The notes under the pieces are model-generated. The model did not search any database. It worked only from the letters and a program-made list of their open reading frames with translations, and was not told the origin of the DNA. 12,359 nucleotides of DNA from an uncultured Opitutia bacterium. GTDB lineage: Bacteria; Verrucomicrobiota; Verrucomicrobiia; Opitutales; UBA953. Within the stretch, counting starts at the first letter, position 1, and the number at the start of each line of letters is the position of its first letter. Both the position numbers and the translations under genes were made by a program. This document shows, one piece after another, positions 6,628 through 12,359 of the stretch. The stretch spans positions 1-12,359 of the forward strand of contig CAITUF010000236.1 of assembly GCA_903895475.1 (NCBI GenBank), written 5' to 3'.

Positions 6628-7352
6628 GCGACGGCCTCCCTGAACCCGAAGGCGTCCTGCTGGTCGACAAGCCGCAAGGCATCACCTCGCACGATGTCGT
6701 CGATAAGGTCCGCTGGCTCTACCAGACACGCCGGGTCGGCCACGCTGGCACGCTCGATCCGATGGCGACGGGCCTACTCATCATCCTCGTGGGCAAGGCC
6801 ACCAAGGCCTCGCAATATTTGATGTCGCAGGAAAAGGAATACCTCGGTGAAGCCACGCTCGGCGTGGTCACAGACTCGCAGGATGCCGACGGCGCAACGA
6901 CCGAGACTAATCTAGTCCCAGAATTAACGCAGGTCCAGGTGGCGGCCGCGATGACCACGATGCTGGGCGACCAGCACCAGCTTCCGCCGATGCACTCGGC
7001 CAAAAAGATTGGTGGCAAGAAACTTTACGAGCTCGCCCGCAAGGGCATCGAAGTCGAACGCGAGCCACGCTTTATCCGCATCGAAGCCTTCGAACTGCTC
7101 GCATGGGAGAGCCCCCGACTCAACTTCCGCGTGCATTGCACCAAGGGTACGTATGTGCGCACCATCGCCTATGACCTCGGACGTAAGCTCGGTCCAGGAG
7201 CGCACCTCACCATGCTCCGCCGCACGCTCTCAGGCAACCTGCACGTCGATCGGTCGAAGACCCTCATGGAACTCGGCGCCATGACCCGCGAACAACTCGT
7301 TGCCTGCTTGATCCCCGTGCACGAGGCGGTGCCGAGTATCGCCTTGGGATGA
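6624..7352 (+). CDS. truB: tRNA pseudouridine(55) synthase TruB
   Basis: TruB converts U55 to pseudouridine in the T-loop of tRNAs and aids tRNA folding. The catalytic aspartate is D45 in GHAGTLDPMATG (39-50). Y73 in QEKEYLGEATLG stacks on the target base. The QLPPMHSAKKIGGKKLYELARKG segment (119-141) and CTKGTYVRTIAYDLG (172-186, with R179) complete the active site and RNA-binding cleft. At 242 residues it lacks the C-terminal PUA-like domain of E. coli TruB (314 aa), as many bacterial TruB do; the end is clean, not a truncation. It is joined to both neighbours by ATGA overlaps (6624-6627 and 7349-7352), so translation is likely coupled. Confidence 0.97.
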   Translation: MSDGLPEPEGVLLVDKPQGITSHDVVDKVRWLYQTRRVGHAGTLDPMATGLLIILVGKATKASQYLMSQEKEYLGEATLGVVTDSQDADGATTETNLVPELTQVQVAAAMTTMLGDQHQLPPMHSAKKIGGKKLYELARKGIEVEREPRFIRIEAFELLAWESPRLNFRVHCTKGTYVRTIAYDLGRKLGPGAHLTMLRRTLSGNLHVDRSKTLMELGAMTREQLVACLIPVHEAVPSIALG

Positions 7353-8269
7353 GCCACGCCCCGAGCATCCACCTTGCACTGGGGGCCTTTGATGGGGTGC
7401 ACCTCGGTCACCGCGCCGTCTTACATTCCGCCCGCGCCGCCGCCCGCCAAGCCCATGGCAGCGTCGGGGTGATGACCTTTGAACCGCATCCGAGCAAGGT
7501 CCTGCGGCCAGAATCGGCGGTCCCGCTCATCCTTAATCGCACGCAGAAAGACGAACGCCTGACCGAGGCTGGTGCCGAATTCATCCACCACCAGGAGTTC
7601 ACCCTCCAGCATGCAGCGATGGAAGCCGCGGACTTCCCAGCTTGGCTGCAACATCACTTCAAAGGCCTTCGCTCAGTTCACGTCGGTGCAAACTTCCGTT
7701 ACGGGCAAGGTCGGACCGGGGACGGTGAATCTCTCGTCCGTGATGCCGGCAAAGTCGGGCTCACCGTTCATCTCGTCGAACCAGTGACCCTTGACGGTGA
7801 AGCCGTGAGCAGCTCGCGTGTCCGTGCCGCCTTGCGCCACGGCGACCTCGCCTTGGCCAACCGCATGCTGCTCCGGCCCTATGAAGCCACGGGCACCATC
7901 ATCGATGGCCGGCGCCTCGGTCGCACGATTGGCTTCCCTACCCTAAACCTACTGTGGAGCCCAGAGTTACGCCCAGCTTTCGGCGTCTACGCGGTCGAAC
8001 TCGTGAATGCCGATGGCCTCGCTGAACCTGCCGTTGCTAATTGGGGACTTCGGCCGACGGTTGAAAGCGGCCCGGTGGAACCGCTCCTTGAAACGCATAT
8101 CCTCCGAGCCTCCGGCCCGATTCCGACGACGGGCGCAGCCGTGCGTATCCGCTGGTTACATTTCCTCCGCCACGAACAGAAATTTACGAATCTTGCCGCC
8201 CTCCAGGCCCAGATTGCCAGCGATGCGCAAGCCGCGTCAGTCATTCACGGACTCGCCGGCAGGCGCTGA
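7349..8269 (+). CDS. ribF: Bifunctional riboflavin kinase / FAD synthetase RibF
   Basis: RibF makes FMN from riboflavin and then FAD. The N-terminal FAD synthetase domain shows GAFDGVHLGH (12-21), FEPHPSKV (44-51), GANFRYGQGRTGD (113-125) and SSSRVR (154-159, usually SSTRIR). The C-terminal riboflavin kinase domain has GRTIGFPTLNL (191-201, the metal/ATP-binding PT motif), ANWGLRPT (230-237), the catalytic Glu region ETHIL (248-252) and FLRHEQKF (272-279). Both domains are complete; 306 residues is typical. Variants such as NFRYG for DFRFG and PTLN for PTAN are conservative. It is the last gene of the operon; its stop lies 11 nt from the convergent mpl stop, and no strong terminator is seen there. 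Confidence 0.96.
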   Translation: MSHAPSIHLALGAFDGVHLGHRAVLHSARAAARQAHGSVGVMTFEPHPSKVLRPESAVPLILNRTQKDERLTEAGAEFIHHQEFTLQHAAMEAADFPAWLQHHFKGLRSVHVGANFRYGQGRTGDGESLVRDAGKVGLTVHLVEPVTLDGEAVSSSRVRAALRHGDLALANRMLLRPYEATGTIIDGRRLGRTIGFPTLNLLWSPELRPAFGVYAVELVNADGLAEPAVANWGLRPTVESGPVEPLLETHILRASGPIPTTGAAVRIRWLHFLRHEQKFTNLAALQAQIASDAQAASVIHGLAGRR

Positions 8270-8280
8270 GCGACTGCGCG

Positions 8281-9687
8281 TCAGGAGGCGAACTTCTTGA
8301 TGATGCCGCCGAAGGCCCCATTCGAGAAGAAGACGATGCAACGTGCCCCCTGCCCTTCGGCCGTGTGCAGTCGCAAGGCATCCAACAAGGCGTCATTGGA
8401 GGCGGGCGCAAACCCACGGCGACCCGAAGCAGAGATGGCTGCGGCCACGCCAGTGCTGTCAAAGCTTTCGCCGCCGAGCGTATCGGCGCGATGGGCCGGT
8501 GCGAGATAGACATCGTCCGCGAGCATGAGCGCATCGCGGAAGGCATCCTGCATGACCTTCCGGGCGGCGGTGTTGCTACGCGGCTCGAAACAAGCGACGA
8601 GCCGATGCAGCGGATAACGGGCCCGTAAAGATTCCAAGGTGAGTTTCAGGGCCGTCGGGTGATGCCCGAAATCCTCGATGACCACGCGATCGGCCCGGTC
8701 AACGAGGACCTGCTGACGGCGCATGACCCCTTGGAACTTTGCCAAGCCTTCGAGCTTAAGTTTGGTCGGGTCTTGGCGATCGAGCAAGAGGCCGGCCGAA
8801 ACCGCGGCCATGGCGGCGTTTCGGGCGTTAAACAAGCCAGGCAAAGCCCACTGCACGCGCCCCCATTCCCTGCCCTTCCAAAGAAGCGTGAAGGAAGAGC
8901 CGGTGGAGGTCTCTTTGAAATCGGCGATGACCGCATCGTTGTCGGCACCAGTGCCGACGCGAATCACCGGAGCCCACGTCACGTTCTTGACGAGCCCAAG
9001 GACGTTGGCGTCATCGCCATTGGCAACGATGGCGCCGTCGCGCGGGACAATGCGGATGACATGCGAGAAGGTGCGCAGGACATCGTCGAGGTCGCGGAAG
9101 ATATCGGCGTGGTCGAACTCGCAGTTATTAATGGAAAGGACATGCGGCAGGTACTGGATAAACTTACTCCGCTTATCGAAAAAAGCCGTGTCGTATTCAT
9201 CGCCCTCGATGACAAACGGGCCGCCGGACTTACCGGGGTGCGAACTGTCGGGGAGGTCACGCGGCACCCCACCAACGAGCCAACCAGGGTTTGCACCATT
9301 GGCCTGCAACAGAACCGCCGCCATGCAGGTGGTCGTCGTCTTCCCGTGCGTACCGGCAACAACGATGTTACGCCGCTCGTTTAAAAGGCGCGTGCGCAGG
9401 AGTTCGGGCAACGAGACGTAAGGCTGCGTGCGGGCTTCCAGCAACCACTCGACTTCGGGGTGACCGCGGGACGCCACGTTGCCGACCACGACGAGGTCGG
9501 GCTTCAGTTGGGCCAAGCGTTCCGCGGACCAACCTTCCAAAATCTCGATGCCGGCGGCCCGAAGGTGATCGGACATCGGCGGATAGACGCCCGTGTCGGC
9601 ACCCAGCACTTCGTGACCCAGCGAACGCATCAACAAAGCGGCGTTGCCCATCGCCGTGCCGCAGATGCCCATGAAATAAATCCGCAT
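8281..9687 (-). CDS. mpl: UDP-N-acetylmuramate:L-Ala-gamma-D-Glu-meso-DAP ligase (Mpl)
   Basis: Mpl attaches recycled tripeptide L-Ala-D-Glu-meso-DAP to UDP-MurNAc, returning wall peptides to synthesis. From ATG 9687 (468 residues) it opens with MRIYFMGICGTAMGN, as Mpl proteins do, followed by YPPM (35-38). The ATP loop is AGTHGKTTTT (111-120). Mpl-type words rather than MurC follow: EGDEYDTAFFDKRSKF (161-176), NNCEFDHADIF (187-197), EDFGHHPTA (338-346), EPRSNT (368-373) and SNGAFGG (455-461). Length agrees with E. coli Mpl (457). The frame is open back to an ATG at 9792 with AGAAGG upstream, which would add 35 residues. That extension has no family counterpart and lies over a terminator-like hairpin, so 9687 is preferred. 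It implies a DAP-containing, recycled peptidoglycan. Confidence 0.95.
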   Translation of the reverse strand: MRIYFMGICGTAMGNAALLMRSLGHEVLGADTGVYPPMSDHLRAAGIEILEGWSAERLAQLKPDLVVVGNVASRGHPEVEWLLEARTQPYVSLPELLRTRLLNERRNIVVAGTHGKTTTTCMAAVLLQANGANPGWLVGGVPRDLPDSSHPGKSGGPFVIEGDEYDTAFFDKRSKFIQYLPHVLSINNCEFDHADIFRDLDDVLRTFSHVIRIVPRDGAIVANGDDANVLGLVKNVTWAPVIRVGTGADNDAVIADFKETSTGSSFTLLWKGREWGRVQWALPGLFNARNAAMAAVSAGLLLDRQDPTKLKLEGLAKFQGVMRRQQVLVDRADRVVIEDFGHHPTALKLTLESLRARYPLHRLVACFEPRSNTAARKVMQDAFRDALMLADDVYLAPAHRADTLGGESFDSTGVAAAISASGRRGFAPASNDALLDALRLHTAEGQGARCIVFFSNGAFGGIIKKFAS

Positions 9688-9688
9688 A

Positions 9689-9735
9689 CGGGCATAAAAG
9701 CCCGACTGCCCCCAAGGGCGAGCCGAGAACGGCTC
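9689..9735 (-). promoter_or_regulatory. Three adjacent hairpins leading into the mpl start codon
   Basis: In minus-strand order: GAGCCG-TTCT-CGGCTC (9720-9735, 6-bp perfect stem), then with no gap GCCC-TTGG-GGGC (9708-9719, 4 bp), then after 3 nt CGGGC-TTTTAT-GCCCG (9689-9704, 5 bp), ending one nucleotide before the ATG. TTTTAT in the last loop also sits at -12 to -7 and could be a -10 element. A structured leader controlling mpl is an inference; folding was judged by eye. Confidence 0.4.
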
Positions 9736-9745
9736 TGTCCCTGCC

Positions 9746-9785
9746 AAAAGGAGGACCCCGGTCACCTTACGGCGACTGGGGTCCT
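9746..9785 (-). terminator. Rho-independent terminator-like hairpin between raiA and mpl
   Basis: A 34-nt inverted repeat (9752-9785) has an 8-bp perfect outer stem (AGGACCCC/GGGGTCCT), one A-C mismatch, six further pairs including one G-U, and on the minus strand a GTAA (GNRA-type) tetraloop. It is followed by CCTTTT (9746-9751). This is the strongest hairpin noticed in the window. It lies about 170 nt after the raiA stop and 58 nt before the mpl start. It may end the raiA transcript, end a small RNA from the repeat region, or act as an attenuator for mpl. The T tract is short. Confidence 0.6.
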
Positions 9786-9826
9786 TGACCATCTTTACTG
9801 TACCTTCTGGGCTATCGGCCGATGTT

Positions 9827-9932
9827 CACTGGCTTATCCTGTTTCTGACTGCCGGTTCCATCTGACTGTCGGCTGATGCTGACTATCCGACTGACTGGAC
9901 CGTCCTAAACCGACCTCACCACTGACTTATCT
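9827..9932. repeat. Degenerate short repeats (CTGACT family) in the raiA-mpl spacer
   Basis: CTGACT occurs at 9845, 9862, 9879, 9891 and 9922, giving steps of 17, 17, 12 and 31 nt; the first two units are full 17-nt repeats sharing CTGACTGYCGGYT. The block is flanked by two near-identical words, CACTGGCTTATC (9827) and CACTGACTTATC (9920). ACCGTCCT also recurs at 9899 and 9946, and ATCGGCCGAT at 9814-9823 is a perfect palindrome. No open reading frame with coding character was recognised. Function is unknown. Confidence 0.6.
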
Positions 9933-9952
9933 GGCACTAGCCGGTACCGTCC

Positions 9953-10312
9953 TTACGCCGCCCGTCCCAGGTCGCCGAGGTCCGTTGGCTTTGGGTGATT
10001 CCGCTTCTCTTTCTCTAGACGATGGCGGCGGCGAAGTTGGCGATCGACCTTATCGATCAAAATATCGATGGATTTGTACAAATCCTCAGATTCCTCACGG
10101 ACCACGATATCCGGGCCTGGTAACTCCAGTCGAATTTGGGCAGCAAACTCACGGCTGTGGTCTCGGCTGCGGTTGTAAACGAGCTCGACGTGCACGCGGA
10201 TGATCCGCGGGTTGTGGCGCATCAGTCTTTCGACTTTGGCGCACACCGTATCCTTCAGGGCGTCGGTGAGGTCCATATGGACCCCAGTCACGACTACCGG
10301 AGCGTTACTCAT
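9953..10312 (-). CDS. raiA: Short ribosome hibernation-promoting factor / RaiA family protein
   Basis: The 119-residue protein binds the 30S decoding region and silences ribosomes in starvation or stress, by homology. The fold begins APVVVTGVHMDLTDALKD, continues with RVHVELVYNRSRDHSREFAAQIRLELPG, and has the conserved end EESEDLYKSIDILIDKVDRQLRRRHR, where the basic helix contacts rRNA. It lacks the C-terminal dimerisation domain of long HPF, so it is the short (HPF/YfiA) type, with a basic-polar tail of about 20 residues. ATG at 10312 is chosen because the domain starts there; the frame is open back to 10453, but that would overlap the divergent SDR gene. The leader is C/A-rich with no Shine-Dalgarno. 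It is transcribed toward mpl across the repeat and hairpin spacer. Confidence 0.93.
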   Translation of the reverse strand: MSNAPVVVTGVHMDLTDALKDTVCAKVERLMRHNPRIIRVHVELVYNRSRDHSREFAAQIRLELPGPDIVVREESEDLYKSIDILIDKVDRQLRRRHRLEKEKRNHPKPTDLGDLGRAA

Positions 10313-10337
10313 GTGTGTTGTGTTTTTGGGTTGAGCG

Positions 10338-10347
10338 TGAGAACCTG
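10338..10347 (-). promoter_or_regulatory. Leader word shared with clpC (raiA copy)
   Basis: CAGGTTCTCA lies 33 nt before the raiA ATG, matching 9 of 10 bases of the clpC copy at nearly the same distance. A perfect TTGACA lies 6 nt upstream (10354-10359), inside the start of the divergent SDR gene. However, no good -10 is found 16-18 nt beyond it. Confidence 0.3.
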
Positions 10348-10352
10348 CGTCC

Positions 10353-11168
10353 ATGTCAAAGAACGATACCATCGATGATTTTCTCAGAAGTTTTTCCTGT
10401 GTGATCATAACGGGCGCTTCCTCCGGCATTGGTCGCGCGATTCTCTCGCGCATCTACAATTCTGGGACCACGGCAGCCGTGTTCAACCTTTCCCGCACCC
10501 CACCTGAGGGGGTACCCAATACCTGTAAGTTGACTCACCTTACCTGCGACCTCGCTCAACCCACTCAAGTGGAGGAAGTTGTCCGTGAATTACGGAAACT
10601 AGTGCCCAGTGAAGGTAGAATACTGCTCGTTAATAATAGCGGCTTCGGCGCCTATGGGGAGTTCCCCGCACCGGGACTCGACCACACCTTAAAGATGGTC
10701 GACGTCAACGTACGCGCCCCGGTGCAACTCACCGGGCTGCTGTGGGATGAACTCAAACGGCGCGGCGGTCAGGTCGCCACCGTCGCTTCGCTCGCGGGCT
10801 ATCAACCGACGCCCTTGATGACGACGTATGCGGCGACGAAGGCCTTCATGCTACACTGGAGCATCGCCCTCGACGCGGAGGCGCAGCCCTACGGCGTGCG
10901 TTGCGTCGCAATCTGCCCAGGGCCAGTCTCGACGAACTTCTCCAAGGCAGCGGGTTTCTCTGGCCCCACTGGCCTTGGCGGCCAAACCGCGGAGGACTGC
11001 GTGGCTGAGTCACTCTACGCGATGGCTAAGTCGCGTCCGCAAATTATCCCCGGCTGGAAGAACCGCCTCTTGGGCATGTTCAGTGCGCGCTTGCCGAAGC
11101 CCTGGGCAGCGGCCATCGGCCTGCGGGTTATCCGGCGACTCCGGCTCGATCGCTTTGTGCAGCGCTGA
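10353..11168 (+). CDS. Classical short-chain dehydrogenase/reductase (SDR), substrate unknown
   Basis: The 271-residue protein has the full set of classical SDR motifs: the dinucleotide loop TGASSGIG (20-27), CDL (65-67), NNSG (94-97, NNAG in most), catalytic Ser146, YAATK with Tyr159 and Lys163, and PGPVSTNF (189-196). The fold is a cytoplasmic Rossmann enzyme reducing or oxidising a carbonyl/hydroxyl with NAD(P)H. An NLSRT stretch (45-49) after strand beta2 hints at NADPH preference (inference). The C-terminal 40 residues are basic and amphipathic (LPKPWAAAIGLRVIRRLRL), a feature of DltE/YqjQ-like SDRs that may touch membranes. Neighbours give no pathway clue. It diverges from raiA by 40 nt with no Shine-Dalgarno, and its TGA directly abuts the recN stop. 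Confidence 0.9.
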   Translation: MSKNDTIDDFLRSFSCVIITGASSGIGRAILSRIYNSGTTAAVFNLSRTPPEGVPNTCKLTHLTCDLAQPTQVEEVVRELRKLVPSEGRILLVNNSGFGAYGEFPAPGLDHTLKMVDVNVRAPVQLTGLLWDELKRRGGQVATVASLAGYQPTPLMTTYAATKAFMLHWSIALDAEAQPYGVRCVAICPGPVSTNFSKAAGFSGPTGLGGQTAEDCVAESLYAMAKSRPQIIPGWKNRLLGMFSARLPKPWAAAIGLRVIRRLRLDRFVQR

Positions 11169-12359
11169 TTAACCCTCAGCCGACGCCAGCAACTCGCGGG
11201 CGTGCGATAAGGCTACCTTACTCGCACGATCACCCAACATTCGGGCCAATTCCGATTCCCGATCTTTTCGCTTAGTGTGGACGGGGGCGATGGCTACGGT
11301 CGTCGAGCGCTCGTCCTGCGTTTTGGTGACGACCAAATGCGCATGCCCCAATGCGGCGACCTGCGGTAGGTGGGTGACGCAGAAGACCTGGTGAGCGGCA
11401 CCGAGGGCGGCGAGCTCGCGGCCGACTTGCGCGCCAATTTCCCCACCGACGTTGGCATCGACCTCATCAAACACCAGCACCGGCGTCTGGTCGACTGCGG
11501 CGAGCACCGTCTTGAGCGCCAACATCACGCGGGCGGCTTCACCACTGGAGGCGATTTGATCGAGCGGCAGTAAGTCTTGCCCCGCATTCGGACAAAAGAG
11601 GAAACGGACCGCATCCGCGCCCTGCGGACCTAACTCCGCGGCGGCGACTGCGATACGCAGGTCGGCCTTCTTGAAGCCCAGGGCACCCAGCATCTTACGG
11701 ACGGCACCCGCCAACTTATCGGCGGCCTTCGCGCGCGCCGCATGCAAGGCGTCGGCCTGCTTGCGCAGTTCCTTCTCCACTTGCGCAGCCTCAGCGCGGA
11801 GTTTAGCCACGCGGGCCTCGACATCTCCTTGGGATAAAAGTCGCTGGGCGATGCCCTCCCGCTTGGCTCTAACGTTGACCGCCCCTGGGCCGTACTTACG
11901 GCGGAACTCCAACCACAGGTTCATCTTCGCCTCCAGCTCGCCGACCGACTCATCGTCTTCGGTGAGACCGCGGGCGAGGCGCACGTAATCGGCGCGGATA
12001 TCTTCAGCCTCCGCGGCGAGCGCATTGAGACGATCGCGCAATGCTATAGACTCGTCGTCGATGCGGGAGACGTCATCGGAGGCCTTGAGCAACTTAGGCA
12101 GTACCTCCCCGAGGCCATCGGCGCCTAAGCCCGCATCGAGTTGTCCCAGTAAGGCGCCCAGCTCCTGGGCGCGCGAAGCCCGGGCATGGTCGCGGTCCAG
12201 TTTAGCTACCGCGTCGTCGGATAAATCCAGTGAATTAAGCTTTTCCAACTGTGAACGCAGAAACGCCTCCTCGTCTTCGGAAAGTTTTTCTGCACCGGCG
12301 GCCTCGTCGGCCTCGCGCAGTAGGCTCAAGCGCTGGCGCCAGCCAGCACGATAGGTGGC
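11169..12359 (-). CDS. recN: DNA repair protein RecN (C-terminal 396 residues, cut by window edge)
   Basis: RecN is an SMC-like ATPase that binds DNA ends in recombinational repair. The frame is open through the window edge, so the N-terminal head half with Walker A is outside. Visible, in window residues from the edge: the coiled-coil region (about 10-230, Ala/Glu/Arg-rich heptads, with GPGAVNVRAKREG in the middle), then the C-terminal head with FLFCPNAGQDLLPL (253-266), the ABC signature region IASSGEAARVMLALK (269-283), Walker B VLVFDEVDANVGG (294-306) and the switch histidine in VTHLPQVAALG (328-338). It ends with ELARMLG. RecN normally has SGGE in the signature; here the first Gly is Ser (11538-11549). 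An in-frame TTG at 12329 is not taken as the start, because homology continues upstream of it. Confidence 0.95.
   Translation of the reverse strand, partial: ATYRAGWRQRLSLLREADEAAGAEKLSEDEEAFLRSQLEKLNSLDLSDDAVAKLDRDHARASRAQELGALLGQLDAGLGADGLGEVLPKLLKASDDVSRIDDESIALRDRLNALAAEAEDIRADYVRLARGLTEDDESVGELEAKMNLWLEFRRKYGPGAVNVRAKREGIAQRLLSQGDVEARVAKLRAEAAQVEKELRKQADALHAARAKAADKLAGAVRKMLGALGFKKADLRIAVAAAELGPQGADAVRFLFCPNAGQDLLPLDQIASSGEAARVMLALKTVLAAVDQTPVLVFDEVDANVGGEIGAQVGRELAALGAAHQVFCVTHLPQVAALGHAHLVVTKTQDERSTTVAIAPVHTKRKDRESELARMLGDRASKVALSHARELLASAEG

Noticed and set aside
6624..7352. TruB looked truncated compared with E. coli
   Set aside because: It lacks only the C-terminal PUA-like domain. 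The catalytic domain is complete, and short TruB proteins are common in bacteria.
8659..9421. Two plus-strand open frames of over 230 codons opposite mpl
   Set aside because: Both are antisense to conserved Mpl motifs, overlap each other in different frames and show no recognisable protein family.
9688..9792. 35-residue N-terminal extension of Mpl from ATG 9792 with AGAAGG upstream
   Set aside because: Mpl proteins start at the MRI-type motif encoded from 9687, and the extension covers a terminator-like hairpin. It could still be real if conserved in relatives.
10313..10453. 47-residue upstream extension of the raiA frame
   Set aside because: It would run through the divergent SDR start and its TGASSGIG coding region, and the extra residues have no counterpart in HPF proteins.
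1..12359. Mobile element, defence island, CRISPR, tRNA or phage signature
   Set aside because: No transposase, integrase, regular spacer array, cloverleaf or target-site duplication was seen, and composition looks uniform by eye.

Overview
The window is about 12.4 kb of ordinary chromosomal core sequence from a GC-rich Gram-negative bacterium. The best guess is Verrucomicrobiota, possibly an Opitutae-like lineage. This rests on inference: a ClpC-type rather than ClpA-type unfoldase, a GYF_2/DUF4190 membrane protein, an Mpl recycling ligase (so a DAP-containing cell wall), and a RecN with an atypical ABC signature. No rRNA, tRNA, CRISPR array, insertion sequence, integrase or phage gene was seen.

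Layout, left to right. 1-330 (-) is the N-terminal part of a membrane-anchored protein cut by the window edge. 415-1167 (+) is a TauE/SafE (YfcA-like) permease, convergent with an exported glutathione peroxidase (1182-1721, -). Next is a minus-strand pair: a GYF_2/DUF4190 membrane protein and a small helical protein overlapping it by 4 nt. Upstream lies clpC (2920-5475, -), coupled by a TAATG junction to a DUF423 membrane protein. Diverging from clpC is the plus-strand operon nrnA-truB-ribF, joined by two ATGA overlaps. Convergent to it is mpl (-). Between mpl and the next gene, raiA/hpf (-), lies a structured and repeat-bearing 265-nt spacer. Diverging from raiA is a classical SDR oxidoreductase (10353-11168, +), whose stop codon directly abuts that of recN (11169 to the edge, -).

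Functionally this is housekeeping: RNA processing and cofactor synthesis (NrnA, TruB, RibF), protein quality control and ribosome hibernation (ClpC, RaiA), wall recycling (Mpl), DNA repair (RecN), peroxide defence (GPx) and anion/sulfur transport (TSUP permease). No defence system or secondary-metabolite cluster is present. The parts that gene content does not explain are non-coding. The raiA-mpl spacer holds degenerate CTGACT repeats, a 34-nt terminator-like hairpin with a GNRA loop, and three further hairpins running up to the mpl start codon. Several starts lack a Shine-Dalgarno and instead have a -10-like hexamer exactly at -12 to -7, suggesting leaderless transcripts. clpC and raiA share a leader word about 32 nt before their start codons. 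All gaps over 100 nt are accounted for in the feature list; no gene-free stretch exceeds 300 nt.
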